A stretch of 64,000 bases of DNA from CAXBNB01 sp049115735 (GTDB lineage: Bacteria > Bacteroidota > Bacteroidia > Cytophagales > Cyclobacteriaceae). Under the pieces are notes generated by a model. The model searched no databases and was not told the origin of the DNA. It saw nothing but the letters and a program-made list of their open reading frames with translations. Location of the stretch: NCBI GenBank assembly GCA_049115735.1, contig JAGDZP010000021.1, forward strand, positions 248,001 to 312,000, read 5' to 3'. Made by a program: the position numbers and the translations under genes. Positions 1 through 9,101 of this stretch are shown here, in pieces. Within the stretch, counting starts at the first letter, position 1. Each line of letters starts with the position of its first letter.

Positions 1-1236
1 GAGATTCAGACGGAGAAGTTGATGGAAGTATGTCGCATGAGAAATACTCCTGTGATGGTTTTTATCAACAAGCTGGACCGTGAAGGTCAGGATCCTTACG
101 ATTTATTGGATGAGATAGAAGAAAAGCTGAATATCAAGGTACGTCCGATGAGCTGGCCGATAGGAATGGGCAAGTCTTTTCAAGGAGTATACAGCATGTA
201 TGAAAAGAAGCTGCTGCTTTTTCAGGCAAGCAAGCAAAAACTGGACGATACGGATACCATCAGCATAGAAGACATCAACGATCCACAGCTAAATGATCTC
301 ATTGGCGAATCCAGTGCCGAACAATTGAGAGAGGATGTAGAATTGGTAGATGGCGTTTATCCTGAGCTGGACTTGGATACATACAATAATGGAGAAGTCG
401 CTCCAGTGTTTTTTGGTAGTGCGGTGAACAATTTCGGTGTACGAGAACTGCTGGATTGCTTCATTAATGTAGCACCCCCGCCACTGGATCGGGAAACGGA
501 TATTCGTCCGATTGATCCAACCGAAAGCAAGTTTTCAGGGTTTGTTTTTAAGATCCATGCCAATATGGATCCGAAGCATAGAAACAGGATCGCTTTTGTG
601 AGAGTATGTGCTGGTACCTTCCTAAGAGGAAATAACTACCATCATGTCCGACTTGAAAAGAAATTTAGATATTCCAATGCTACAGCCTTTATGGCTCAGA
701 GCAAGGAAATAATAGAAGAAGCCTATCCGGGAGATATTGTTGGTCTGTACGATACTGGTAACCTGAAAATTGGGGATACCCTGAGTGAAGGAGAAAAAGG
801 TATGTATAAAGGCATACCCAGTTTTTCGCCTGAGATTTTCCGGGAGGTGATCAATATGGATGCCATGAAAACCAAGCAATTGGAAAAAGGCTTGAGCCAG
901 TTGATGGATGAAGGGGTAGCGCAGTTATTTACCTATGAAATGGGAGCAAGAAAGGTTGTGGGTACTGTAGGTGCGCTGCAGTTTGAGGTCATTCAACACA
1001 GGCTGAAAAATGAGTATAATGCTACTTGTAGGTTTGCTCCAATGAACTTGTATAAGGCCTGCTGGATCAGTGCTGAGGACAAGAAGAAAATGGATGAATT
1101 CATCGACTCGAAATATCGACACATCGCCAGGGACAAAGATGGCAAATTGGTCTTTATGGCTGAAAGCAAAGCGTGGTTGCAAATGGTACAGGACAATTTT
1201 CCCGAAATCAATTATCACTTTACTTCTGAGTTTTAG
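1..1236 (+). CDS. prfC: Peptide chain release factor 3, 3' part
   Basis: The reading frame is open from base 1, so the gene starts before the window; 411 residues are visible of a protein usually about 525-530 long. RF3 is a cytoplasmic translational GTPase that removes RF1/RF2 from the ribosome after termination. The visible part begins just before the G4 guanine-specificity motif NKLD (near residue 25) and continues through domain II and the C-terminal RF3 domain, ending with YHFTSEF. The missing N-terminus holds the P-loop, G2 and G3. EF-G and EF-Tu are elsewhere in this window and differ clearly. The call rests on the RF3-type G domain insert and C-terminus. Confidence 0.95.
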   Translation, partial: EIQTEKLMEVCRMRNTPVMVFINKLDREGQDPYDLLDEIEEKLNIKVRPMSWPIGMGKSFQGVYSMYEKKLLLFQASKQKLDDTDTISIEDINDPQLNDLIGESSAEQLREDVELVDGVYPELDLDTYNNGEVAPVFFGSAVNNFGVRELLDCFINVAPPPLDRETDIRPIDPTESKFSGFVFKIHANMDPKHRNRIAFVRVCAGTFLRGNNYHHVRLEKKFRYSNATAFMAQSKEIIEEAYPGDIVGLYDTGNLKIGDTLSEGEKGMYKGIPSFSPEIFREVINMDAMKTKQLEKGLSQLMDEGVAQLFTYEMGARKVVGTVGALQFEVIQHRLKNEYNATCRFAPMNLYKACWISAEDKKKMDEFIDSKYRHIARDKDGKLVFMAESKAWLQMVQDNFPEINYHFTSEF

Positions 1237-1246
1237 TCCTATTCAC

Positions 1247-2164
1247 TTAGCTCAATAGATACTTTTGGTCTACAACCCTTTTGTAGCCATCTATTTGAAT
1301 TTGCTTCTCATCTATGGTCACAATTGAAAAACTATTGTTTTCCATCCCGCTATGATCTACCATGGCTAGCTGCGTGCTATAATGTATTCCATCAATGTTC
1401 ATGTAGTCTTCCTTATGTACATGTCCCTGAAAAGCTGCAATTACCTTCCCGCTTGAATTCATGATTTGCTGTACTGCTTCGAAGTTGTTGACACGTAGGT
1501 TATGGTTTCTTGATGGGAATGGATAAATGGGGTGATGACAGAAAACAATTGTAGGCAAATCTGTTGATTTGAGATCGTTTCGGAACCAGTCCAATTCAAA
1601 ACTCGGAATATTTGTGTTTTGCCAATCAACACCATCTTTATAATAATGATCCGTACCGTCCTGGCTGTAATTGGCGTCCAATACTACAAAATGATAGCCG
1701 CTATTGTCGAAGGAGTAATAACTGTCTTTATTCGAAATGCCTGTGTTTTCAATGTTCGCTAAGAATACACCTTTTCGAATACTGTCAACATCATGATTGC
1801 CTACGCAATGATATCTTGGCCCTTGAAATTCCCCATATATTGCTTCTATGGCTCGCAGGTAGCTCAAAGTATCTTCTGATCGCTCATTCAAATCCTGATC
1901 TTTGAAATCTCCCAGGTGTATAGCAAAGGCCACTTTTTCGCGATTGAACACTGCGATACACTCTCTCATTTTGTCAAGAGATTCACGGTAGTACCGCTTA
2001 CCATTTGGTTCCCGATCAGCATAGTGCGAGTCAGTCACCAGACCAAACTTGATGATTCTTGGTTTGCTGGAAAATAGGCAAGAAGGCATGAACATGCTGC
2101 TTGCACCTAGGCCAGTCAGCTTCAAGAAGGTCCTTCGGTCAATGGTGTAGGAGTGTTTGTTCAT
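1247..2164 (-). CDS. Secreted calcineurin-like metallophosphoesterase
   Basis: A dinuclear metal phosphoesterase, 305 residues from the chosen start. All blocks of the family are present in order: DSHY (D-x-H), HLGDFKDQ (GD), CVGNHD (GNHD), CHHPIYP and GHVH. The N-terminus carries a twin-arginine signal (DRRTFLKLTGLG) followed by a cysteine (MPSC), so it is probably exported folded by Tat and may be lipidated. An in-frame ATG nine codons upstream (2191) would put extra residues before the Tat motif, so the ATG at 2164 is preferred. It converges on prfC with a 10-base gap. The substrate cannot be told; secreted homologues act on phosphodiesters, nucleotides or phosphoproteins. Confidence 0.85.
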   Translation of the reverse strand: MNKHSYTIDRRTFLKLTGLGASSMFMPSCLFSSKPRIIKFGLVTDSHYADREPNGKRYYRESLDKMRECIAVFNREKVAFAIHLGDFKDQDLNERSEDTLSYLRAIEAIYGEFQGPRYHCVGNHDVDSIRKGVFLANIENTGISNKDSYYSFDNSGYHFVVLDANYSQDGTDHYYKDGVDWQNTNIPSFELDWFRNDLKSTDLPTIVFCHHPIYPFPSRNHNLRVNNFEAVQQIMNSSGKVIAAFQGHVHKEDYMNIDGIHYSTQLAMVDHSGMENNSFSIVTIDEKQIQIDGYKRVVDQKYLLS

Positions 2165-2307
2165 TTTCATTTCAAGGAGGTTGAGTTGCAATAGGTTTTC
2201 AATTTAGGAAATACCGTAGTAATTGGAATAATAAATAAATTTAATGTTTGACCACTATGTCATCCATTATAGATAATCTAAGGTCGATTCTTTAACTTGC
2301 GAAGCTT

Positions 2308-3030
2308 ATGAAATTCCCATTTATCAGCCTATACGAAGACAACCATTTGCTCATTGTTGACAAGGAGTCTGGCGTTTTGGTGCAAGGAGACAAAACTGGT
2401 GATAAACCGCTCCTGGATCATTGTAAAGACTATGTCAAGGAAAAATACGAAAAGCCGGGGGCTGTCTTTTTGGGTACTATACATCGTCTTGACAGGCCCG
2501 TCAGTGGTGTGGTTGTTTTTGCACGCACTTCGAAATCTTTGGAGCGCATGAATAAGTTATTCAAGGATAGAAAGGTCCACAAGATTTATTGGGCGATTGT
2601 AAAGAAAAGACCGCCGAAGAAGGAAGATAAGTTGGTGCATTGGTTGAAGAAGGACACCTCCAAGAATGTAACTGCTGCTTACGATGAACAGGTGGATGGC
2701 AGCCAAAGGGCGGAACTTAAGTATCGGGTGCTAGGCAAACTCAATGACCACTTTTTGTTGGAGGTTCGCCCATTGACGGGTAGGCCACACCAGATAAGGG
2801 TACAGTTGGCTTCTATGGGTTGCCCCATTCGAGGAGACCTTAAATATGGTTTTGCTAAGCCAAACAGTGACGGAAATATCAACCTGCATGCTAGAGAACT
2901 GAATTTCGTTCATCCTGTGAAAAAAGAAGCGGTACAAGTAGTGGCAGGGGTTCCAAGAAATGATTTTTGGGAGCAATTCCTGGTTTTGGACAAAAAATTG
3001 AGTGACAAAAAAATAGATCGATTGTTATAA
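2308..3030 (+). CDS. RluA-family pseudouridine synthase
   Basis: Isomerises specific uridines to pseudouridine in rRNA or tRNA. The 240 residues match the RluA catalytic domain without an S4 domain. The catalytic-aspartate motif HRLDRPVSG lies near residue 60, and the downstream PLTGRPHQIRVQLASMGCPI block is typical of RluA/RluC/RluD. Which uridine it targets cannot be read from sequence. It is the first gene of a tight rightward run: the small membrane protein starts 7 bases after its stop, then pabB-like and pabC-like genes follow with overlaps. Confidence 0.9.
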   Translation: MKFPFISLYEDNHLLIVDKESGVLVQGDKTGDKPLLDHCKDYVKEKYEKPGAVFLGTIHRLDRPVSGVVVFARTSKSLERMNKLFKDRKVHKIYWAIVKKRPPKKEDKLVHWLKKDTSKNVTAAYDEQVDGSQRAELKYRVLGKLNDHFLLEVRPLTGRPHQIRVQLASMGCPIRGDLKYGFAKPNSDGNINLHARELNFVHPVKKEAVQVVAGVPRNDFWEQFLVLDKKLSDKKIDRLL

Positions 3031-3037
3031 GTCTGCC

Positions 3038-3352
3038 ATGCTCAAAAAACTACAATCAAGATGGAAATTGAATAGCGCCTTTCAGGTGGTGATTGTGCTG
3101 GTGGTGTTTGCTTGCACCGGATTTACAGTACTTTTTCTTAAAGAACCTATTGTAGGTTGGATCGTGGGAGAGGGGGAGAGCAGCACCTTATTTACTGTTC
3201 TTTATTATCTATTCATTCTCCCGGTCTACAATATTATTCTACTCTGTTATGGTTTCATTTTCGGTCAGTTTAGTTTCTTTTGGGAGTTTGAAAAGAGGAT
3301 GTGGAATCGGATGACCGGAAGAAAAAGCAGCAATGACCCTGAACAAGACTGA
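3038..3352 (+). CDS. Small membrane protein, DUF6787-like
   Basis: A 104-residue protein with two hydrophobic segments: residues about 17-35 (VVIVLVVFACTGFTVLFL) and about 52-77, ending in the block YGFIFGQFSFFWEFEKRM. That aromatic block recurs in a Bacteroidota family that I recall as DUF6787; function is unknown. The C-terminus is polar and cytoplasmic-looking. Its last 20 bases overlap the next gene, which implies translational coupling to folate synthesis, but there is no evidence that it takes part in that pathway. Confidence 0.75.
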   Translation: MLKKLQSRWKLNSAFQVVIVLVVFACTGFTVLFLKEPIVGWIVGEGESSTLFTVLYYLFILPVYNIILLCYGFIFGQFSFFWEFEKRMWNRMTGRKSSNDPEQD

Positions 3353-4310
3353 GGCAATTCAGCAAATCAATTCTTTGGTTCGAAGGCAAGAGCCTTTTCT
3401 TTTCATCACAAACTTCAAATGTGACCGGAACATTGTGCTTCCACTCAATCAGGTCAATTCTGAGGAGATACTCTACGATATCAATGGCGTTTCGAACGTA
3501 ATTGAAATTCCGACTATCGAAAGAGATTTCTCAATGAGTAAGTCACCGATATCGTATGAGGAATTTAAAGAGACTTTCTCCTTTGTGCATGATGAATTGC
3601 ATATTGGGAACTCCTACCTCACAAACCTCACTTTCGAGACGTCAATCGCCTGTAATCATTCTTTGAAAGAAATATTTTATAGAAGCAAGGCAAAGTATAA
3701 GTTGTGGCTAAAGGATCAATTTGTAGTCTTTTCGCCAGAGATATTTATTCAAGTTCAGGCTAACGAAATCACATCCTTTCCTATGAAAGGCACTATCGAT
3801 GCGTCTTTTGAAAATGCCGAAACTTCTATCCTGGAGAATACAAAAGAGATGGCAGAGCACGTCTCCATAGTGGATTTGATTCGCAATGACATGAGCATCC
3901 ATGCGACCAATGTGGAGGTCGACCGCTTTCGATATATAGATGAAGTACAAACGCATGAGAAAAAACTGCTACAGGTAAGTTCTGAAATCAGAGGAAAATT
4001 GAGTGGAGAGAAGTTAGAGAATTTGGGTGAGGTACTTTTTTCACTATTACCGGCAGGCTCAATATCAGGCGCACCAAAATATAAGACCCTAGAAATCATC
4101 GAAAAAGCTGAAGATTATGATCGAGGATATTACACCGGTGTATTCGGTATTTTTAATGGGAAGCAACTGGATAGCGGGGTGATGATTCGCTTTATCGAGC
4201 AGCAGGAAGATCAAATGGTGTTTAAAAGTGGTGGAGGTATTCACTCTCTGAGCGACCCGAAATCTGAATATGAAGAAATGATCGACAAAGTATATGTACC
4301 GATTTATTGA
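3333..4310 (+). CDS. pabB: Aminodeoxychorismate synthase component I-like (PabB)
   Basis: Chorismate-utilising enzyme of 325 residues, expected to aminate chorismate to 4-amino-4-deoxychorismate for folate. It is the short form that lacks most of the N-terminal TrpE/PabB domain. Motifs seen: FPMKGTID, with the lysine used by PabB-type enzymes; LVDLIRND-like VDLIRNDMS; LLPAGSISGAPK; and the C-terminal GGGIHSLSDPKSEYEE. It overlaps the previous gene by 20 bases and the following pabC-like gene by 17. No glutamine amidotransferase (PabA) is adjacent, so ammonia or a distant PabA must serve it. Anthranilate synthase is excluded by the lysine motif and the neighbour. Confidence 0.88.
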   Translation: MTLNKTEAIQQINSLVRRQEPFLFITNFKCDRNIVLPLNQVNSEEILYDINGVSNVIEIPTIERDFSMSKSPISYEEFKETFSFVHDELHIGNSYLTNLTFETSIACNHSLKEIFYRSKAKYKLWLKDQFVVFSPEIFIQVQANEITSFPMKGTIDASFENAETSILENTKEMAEHVSIVDLIRNDMSIHATNVEVDRFRYIDEVQTHEKKLLQVSSEIRGKLSGEKLENLGEVLFSLLPAGSISGAPKYKTLEIIEKAEDYDRGYYTGVFGIFNGKQLDSGVMIRFIEQQEDQMVFKSGGGIHSLSDPKSEYEEMIDKVYVPIY

Positions 4311-4878
4311 AAGCATATGTTGTCAGGATGGCGAAATACAAAACCTTGATTTGCATCAGGAGAGGGTTAATAGGACTTTAAGGAAATTTCACCTAGGCTC
4401 TTCTATCAAAATTGCCAAATGCCTCAAGGACTTGCCAAACACAGGCAAGCATAAGTGCAGAATAGTTTACGGTCAACAGGTCGAGTCATGTGAAATTTCA
4501 GAATATCCGAATCGATCCATTACTAGTCTAAAACTTATAATTGATGATGCTATCGACTATGAATTCAAATCGGAAGACCGTCAAAATCTGAGTCGACTGT
4601 TTGAGCAAAGAGGAAATTGTGATGATATAATAATTGTAAAAAATGGTCTGTGCACTGATTCTTACTTTGCAAACCTGGCTTTTTATAACGGTAGTAAATG
4701 GATCACTCCGTCCGAGCCCTTGCTAAAAGGAGTCAGGAGAGAGCAATTGATTAGGGGGGGAAGTATAACTGAAGAGAATGTTTCAGTGGAGTACATTGAC
4801 CAATTCGAAAAGGTGAGTCTCATTAATGCAATGCTTGATCTGGGAGAGGTAGAAATTCATATTAAGAATATTAATTAA
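4294..4878 (+). CDS. pabC: Class IV aminotransferase, aminodeoxychorismate lyase-like (PabC)
   Basis: A PLP-dependent fold-type IV protein of 194 residues, short for the family (about 270). Next to PabB the likely reaction is elimination of pyruvate from aminodeoxychorismate to give p-aminobenzoate. The candidate Schiff-base lysine is K92 in FKSEDR, followed by the family block DDIIIVKNGLCTDSYFANL and by TPSEPLLKGVRRE near the C-terminus. The ATG lies inside the last codons of pabB (17-base overlap). The assignment as lyase rather than branched-chain or D-amino-acid aminotransferase rests on context. Confidence 0.82.
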   Translation: MYRFIESICCQDGEIQNLDLHQERVNRTLRKFHLGSSIKIAKCLKDLPNTGKHKCRIVYGQQVESCEISEYPNRSITSLKLIIDDAIDYEFKSEDRQNLSRLFEQRGNCDDIIIVKNGLCTDSYFANLAFYNGSKWITPSEPLLKGVRREQLIRGGSITEENVSVEYIDQFEKVSLINAMLDLGEVEIHIKNIN

Positions 4879-4919
4879 TCATTGCGAACTTTATGCAGAT
4901 CGAAATTTGTTTGTAACCA

Positions 4920-5636
4920 ATGGAAAATAAGCAAGATCAGGAATTGTGTGAAGATGGTGTGTGCGAAACGCCGGATCGGCGTTCAGCATCAGAAGTAGTT
5001 TCAACTCAATCAGATGATTCGATTATATACTTTGGCGATCCTATGTGCTCGTGGTGTTGGGGGATAGCTGGGCACCTGAAGCAGCTCAAGGATGATTTCA
5101 AAGGGCAACTTTCATTCAGAATTGTACTGGGTGGCTTAAGACCAGGCGGAGGAGAATTATGGGACGACCACATGAAATCATTCCTTAGGGAACATTGGGA
5201 GCACGTACAAGAGGCCTCCAGTCAGCCTTTCAATTTTGGATTGTTGGAGCAGGATGAATTCAACTATGACACTGAGCCGGCATCCAGGGCTGTGAGAGTG
5301 GTGCGAGATATGGATGCTACGAAGGAATTTGACTTCTTCAAAGCTGTGCAATACGGGTTCTACGCTGATAATCGAGACCCTAATTATTTGGAATTCTATA
5401 AACCAATATGCGAACATATGGGACTGGATTTTTCTGATTTCAGTTCGAAATTTCAGTCAGACGAATACAAGTCTTTGGTGCGTCAGGATTTCATGTTTGC
5501 TCAGCAGCTTGGTATCAGGGGTTTTCCTTCTGTCGTAGTACAAAGTGGAGAGAAGTACTATATGATTACTCGGGGTTATGCAACTTATGAGGCAATGACT
5601 GAGGCTGTGGAGGCTGTTTTGGGTAAATCTGCTTAA
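4920..5636 (+). CDS. DsbA-family (FrnE-like) thioredoxin-fold protein
   Basis: A 238-residue protein with a thioredoxin active site CSWC at residues 43-46 in FGDPMCSWCWG, the all-helical DsbA insertion, and the cis-proline segment GIRGFPSVVV. It resembles the FrnE/YjbH-type cytoplasmic DsbA relatives (COG3531) rather than exported DsbA: there is no signal peptide. The first about 30 residues are a hydrophilic Cys-containing extension (CEDGVC). It follows pabC by 41 bases, may have its own promoter, and converges on the peroxiredoxin-like gene. Substrate unknown; a redox or disulfide role is expected. Confidence 0.85.
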   Translation: MENKQDQELCEDGVCETPDRRSASEVVSTQSDDSIIYFGDPMCSWCWGIAGHLKQLKDDFKGQLSFRIVLGGLRPGGGELWDDHMKSFLREHWEHVQEASSQPFNFGLLEQDEFNYDTEPASRAVRVVRDMDATKEFDFFKAVQYGFYADNRDPNYLEFYKPICEHMGLDFSDFSSKFQSDEYKSLVRQDFMFAQQLGIRGFPSVVVQSGEKYYMITRGYATYEAMTEAVEAVLGKSA

Positions 5637-5691
5637 GGACTTCCTAGACAATTAACCTTTATATAATAATATCATGTTGAAACAAAACATC

Positions 5692-6261
5692 TTATTTTAT
5701 TGCCAACTCGGCAGCCTTCATGAGTAATTCCGGTTCTATTCTAACTCTGAAATTTGGATTGATGTAGTTGAATTTTACTTTGCCATCAGCATCTACAATA
5801 TAAACCGATGGAATCGGAAGGGTCCTGTTTTTGCGATCCACATACCCTAACCCCATTTTGCTCATTAACTCATATTTGTTATCAGACAATATAGTATATG
5901 TAAGCTCCTTTTCATTTAGCGTCTTTTTGATATTATCTGGAGAGTCGGGTGTTACAGCGATTATTTGGTAACCCATTTTTATCAGTTCCTTTTCATATTC
6001 TTGTAAAGCTGCTAAATGAACATTGCAATACGGACACCAGCCACCGCGATAAAAAATTATAATGGAAGGCTTGGAACCAATTGCTTCGGAAATATCCATC
6101 GTTTTGGAATTAACATCTAAGACAGAAGCGTTGGGAATGGTTTCTCCCAATTTTACAGGACATGTCTTATCGCTACTTGTTGCAATCTGACCATATGCTG
6201 AATGGATTAAAAAAAGAAACAGGGCAGGGAGTGCTAACCTAAGAGTAATTCTAATTTTCAT
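5692..6261 (-). CDS. Exported AhpC/TSA-type peroxiredoxin-like protein
   Basis: A 189-residue thioredoxin-fold protein with an N-terminal signal peptide (residues 1-24, ending in SAYGQ). The active site is C76-P-Y-C79 in FYRGGWCPYC, the pattern of PRX-like proteins with a CxxC rather than a classical peroxiredoxin T-x-x-C. Downstream, IIAVTPDSPDNIKKTL and ILSDNKYELMSKMG are typical AhpC/TSA blocks. It probably acts in the periplasm as a thiol peroxidase or disulfide reductase. It is a single gene, convergent with the DsbA-like gene. Confidence 0.85.
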   Translation of the reverse strand: MKIRITLRLALPALFLFLIHSAYGQIATSSDKTCPVKLGETIPNASVLDVNSKTMDISEAIGSKPSIIIFYRGGWCPYCNVHLAALQEYEKELIKMGYQIIAVTPDSPDNIKKTLNEKELTYTILSDNKYELMSKMGLGYVDRKNRTLPIPSVYIVDADGKVKFNYINPNFRVRIEPELLMKAAELAIK

Positions 6262-6462
6262 AACAGAAATAAATTCTACTTAAAGTGAAAAGCGCTAACC
6301 ATCGATTTTAGATATAAGTTCCTTAAATATATAAATCTTGGATTTGATGTTTTTCTCCGATTAGCAAAAAATTGTTCGCTGGCCATCTTGTTTTGACCTT
6401 CATAATAAGAGTACACTAACCGATCTTACACTTATTTTCGGGAATTCGCAGTGTCACATGTT

Positions 6463-7692
6463 CTACTTGGCATGCGGATTCTCATACCAAATTACACCAA
6501 GTCCATAGCTATTTGCTCCATAGTTTTCCTCACAGGTAAGCACATCCAGGTCTCCGTCACCATCCAGGTCTATCAATTCTATCCGATCAAATTTATAACC
6601 CAATGGGCCGCTTAGACTATGCGTTTCCCATACCGATTCCAGGGGAGAATTGTAGTATGACAACCAGACCAAGCCTACTTTGCTGCTATCTTTTAAAGTA
6701 TTGGTGCTAAGTACTATATCAGGCTTACCGTCATTGTTGATGTCCCCTACCTTCACAGCTTTTGCTCGCCCGGCTACAGAAGGGATATCAATCTCATGAT
6801 TTTCCCACTTCAAACCAGAATGGTCTAGTCTTCGCATGTAAATTATTTTTTGATTGGTGTACTGAGTACAAATGGCATCCTCCAGGCTGTCCTCATCCAG
6901 GTCGGCCAAGTCCATAAACATCACTTCTTTATTTCTTGCCCCAATTAAATGGTTTTTCCATTCCTGATATAGCGAAGCTCCTGCTCCGGGATTTTCCAGC
7001 CATCTCACCCCATTAGTTGCACCCGGTTTCCTGTCGGATGTGATGATATCCAGATCACCGTCATTATCCATATCTCTACCAAAAAGTGACATAGTCCAGG
7101 TAGCCGGGCTTATGAAGTGCCACTTCCAATCTGAGAGGTTCTCCGGGTTCTCGGGTGCCTCAAACCATCCGATCTTGGCATCAACCCCTTTCGATCCAAC
7201 CACTATGTCTAATCCATTCTTAGCATCTATCTGAAGCGGAAGGGCAAACATCCATTGTGTAATGCCATTAGAGGTGGGAATTACCTCGCTTTTCCAACTT
7301 GATGTGTTGAGATAGTCAGCTTCGTTTTCAGGTGCCCAGTTGATATACACTTTCCTGTTTTCCCCTTCCGTGCTACTGATCACATCTATCGCCCCGTCAC
7401 CATTTAGGTCAGCAAATACTGCATCTTCTACAGAAGGGGTCTTTCCAACGATTGTAGTTGGCCATTTCTTCCTTACCTTATCGTATCCGGGATTTAGATA
7501 GATTTTGGTGTAGCCTCCTTCTTCCCATCCCGTGGTTATATCCATCAATCCATCATCATTTACATCAGCAAGCCGAACCCCATCAGCCCCACTATGTGAT
7601 GCATCAATCACATGCATTTTCCAGATATCATTTTGTGCTTGTGCAGTTGAAACAATAGCAAATACGGCGATTAGAAAAATACTGATACGCAT
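6463..7692 (-). CDS. Secreted FG-GAP/VCBS repeat beta-propeller protein
   Basis: About 409 residues, with a signal peptide (MRISIFLIAVFAIVSTAQAQ) and six calcium-binding aspartate-rich loops of the VCBS/FG-GAP type: VNDDGLMD, LNGDGAID, MDNDGDLD, LDEDSLED, INNDGKPD and LDGDGDLD. Such proteins form integrin-like propellers; ligand unknown. The start at 7692 is chosen because longer forms (ATG at 7722 or 7740) begin inside the hydrolase gene upstream and put a charged stretch before the signal peptide. It follows the hydrolase by 16 bases, so the two are probably co-transcribed. Confidence 0.85.
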   Translation of the reverse strand: MRISIFLIAVFAIVSTAQAQNDIWKMHVIDASHSGADGVRLADVNDDGLMDITTGWEEGGYTKIYLNPGYDKVRKKWPTTIVGKTPSVEDAVFADLNGDGAIDVISSTEGENRKVYINWAPENEADYLNTSSWKSEVIPTSNGITQWMFALPLQIDAKNGLDIVVGSKGVDAKIGWFEAPENPENLSDWKWHFISPATWTMSLFGRDMDNDGDLDIITSDRKPGATNGVRWLENPGAGASLYQEWKNHLIGARNKEVMFMDLADLDEDSLEDAICTQYTNQKIIYMRRLDHSGLKWENHEIDIPSVAGRAKAVKVGDINNDGKPDIVLSTNTLKDSSKVGLVWLSYYNSPLESVWETHSLSGPLGYKFDRIELIDLDGDGDLDVLTCEENYGANSYGLGVIWYENPHAK

Positions 7693-7708
7693 ATTGACGG
7701 TTGGCTTT

Positions 7709-8566
7709 TTATAGTTTATCATGAAATTCAAAGAATGCATTAACTACTTCTTCTGGCGTTTCAACATGTGGATAGTGTCCTGAATTCATTAATAAGACAA
7801 TATCGGCATTAGGAACCACTTCGTCAAATCGTCCTGCCGCATGTTTACCTGAAATCGGGTCTTCAATACCATTTATTAAGCGAATAGGTACTACAGTATT
7901 TGCCAATGGATCTACCCAACGCGAGCGATTCGTTTTCCGTTCGGCCATATATTTAATGAGTTTGGGAATCATGGCTAATCCATTGTTACTGGATGTTAGT
8001 TCCCAAATTTCATGAACAAATTCGTCTGTTGGTGGGTGTGCCTCGCTGAAGATATTGGTAAAGCTTTTTTTAAGCGACTTTTCAGACATCATCTTCACTG
8101 CTACCGAACCAAGTGGTGATAGCAGCAACCTTTGAATAAAAAGAGGATGATGCGTTTCTGGAAATATTCCTCCATTCATAAAAACACATGACAACCAATT
8201 GATCTTTGAACTCTTCTCCAACTGACGAGCCAATAATTCTTGGGCAACCGTATCTCCCAGATCATGAGCAAGAATATGTGCCTCAGTTATGTCTTCCTCA
8301 ATCAACAAAGCTTCTATAATATCAGCCTGAAATCTGACGGTCAGTTGCTGATTTGGTTTGGCTGATTTACCTAGCCCAATAAGATCATGTGCGATTACAT
8401 CAAATCTTTCAATCAATGCAGGCCAGATCGGTTCAAAGTCCCAGGAAGATGAAGGAAAGCCATGAATACATACGAGCGGCTTCCCTGACCCTGATCGTTT
8501 GAAGAATACTTCCAAGTTGTGAATCGTTATTTGATTGCCTTCAGTGTACCAGGGGTCTGAAATCAT
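7709..8566 (-). CDS. Alpha/beta hydrolase, MEST/haloalkane dehalogenase-like
   Basis: A 285-residue alpha/beta hydrolase. The oxyanion motif is HGFPSS (residues 35-40). The nucleophile elbow is HDLGD, with aspartate D102 in place of serine, as in epoxide hydrolases, haloalkane dehalogenases and animal MEST, whose HDYGDxVAQELL block is very similar. The C-terminal histidine is in NSGHYPHVE. The reaction is therefore probably hydrolysis through an alkyl-enzyme aspartyl ester, but the substrate is unknown. It has no signal peptide. It sits between a VOC protein gene (40 bases upstream) and the FG-GAP gene on one strand. Confidence 0.85.
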   Translation of the reverse strand: MISDPWYTEGNQITIHNLEVFFKRSGSGKPLVCIHGFPSSSWDFEPIWPALIERFDVIAHDLIGLGKSAKPNQQLTVRFQADIIEALLIEEDITEAHILAHDLGDTVAQELLARQLEKSSKINWLSCVFMNGGIFPETHHPLFIQRLLLSPLGSVAVKMMSEKSLKKSFTNIFSEAHPPTDEFVHEIWELTSSNNGLAMIPKLIKYMAERKTNRSRWVDPLANTVVPIRLINGIEDPISGKHAAGRFDEVVPNADIVLLMNSGHYPHVETPEEVVNAFFEFHDKL

Positions 8567-8606
8567 GTTTTCTTAAGAATTACAATGAGTTTGGGATTAG
8601 GCATAA

Positions 8607-8957
8607 CTATTGATCGCACCAAACTGCTAATTCATTATTTGAAGGATCGGTAAAATGAAACCTACGTCCACCAGGAAAAGAGAAGGTGTTTTTGATAATG
8701 CGCACGCCAACATCTACAATCTTGTCTTTTATTTGTCTTAGGTCTTCATGGTATAAAACAATCAAAGCACCATTCACAATTTCTCTATTTGTTTTTTCAA
8801 AGCCACCTTCCAGGCCACTGTTGTAAAAAGCCACATAATTTGGGCCGTAATCTGTGAAGGCCCAATCGAAAGCATTTGAGCAAAATTCCTTAATGAGCTC
8901 CAGGTTGTTGGCCTTTAATTCTACGTAGTTGATTTGACAATTTTTTTTCTGCACCAT
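8607..8957 (-). CDS. VOC (glyoxalase/bleomycin-resistance) family protein
   Basis: About 116 residues from the chosen start (MVQKKNCQINYVELKAN). The beta-alpha-beta-beta-beta layout and the end FSFPGGRRFHFTDPSNNELAVW match small VOC proteins; the terminal ExxxW is a usual metal-ligand position. The upstream in-frame ATG at 9008 would add 17 residues unlike the family. A TATATTTG element lies only two bases before the chosen ATG. It is first in a leftward operon with the alpha/beta hydrolase. Substrate unknown. Confidence 0.8.
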   Translation of the reverse strand: MVQKKNCQINYVELKANNLELIKEFCSNAFDWAFTDYGPNYVAFYNSGLEGGFEKTNREIVNGALIVLYHEDLRQIKDKIVDVGVRIIKNTFSFPGGRRFHFTDPSNNELAVWCDQ

Positions 8958-9101
8958 ACCAAATATAAGGAAATAAGTATCAATTGCTTGATTGATAAGT
9001 TTCAGCAATCAAAGCATAAAAATTATATATGAAGAAGAATGGCAATTGAATTGGCTATCCAATAAATTGAGCATGATACAATATTTAACTAAAAAGAGAA
9101 T

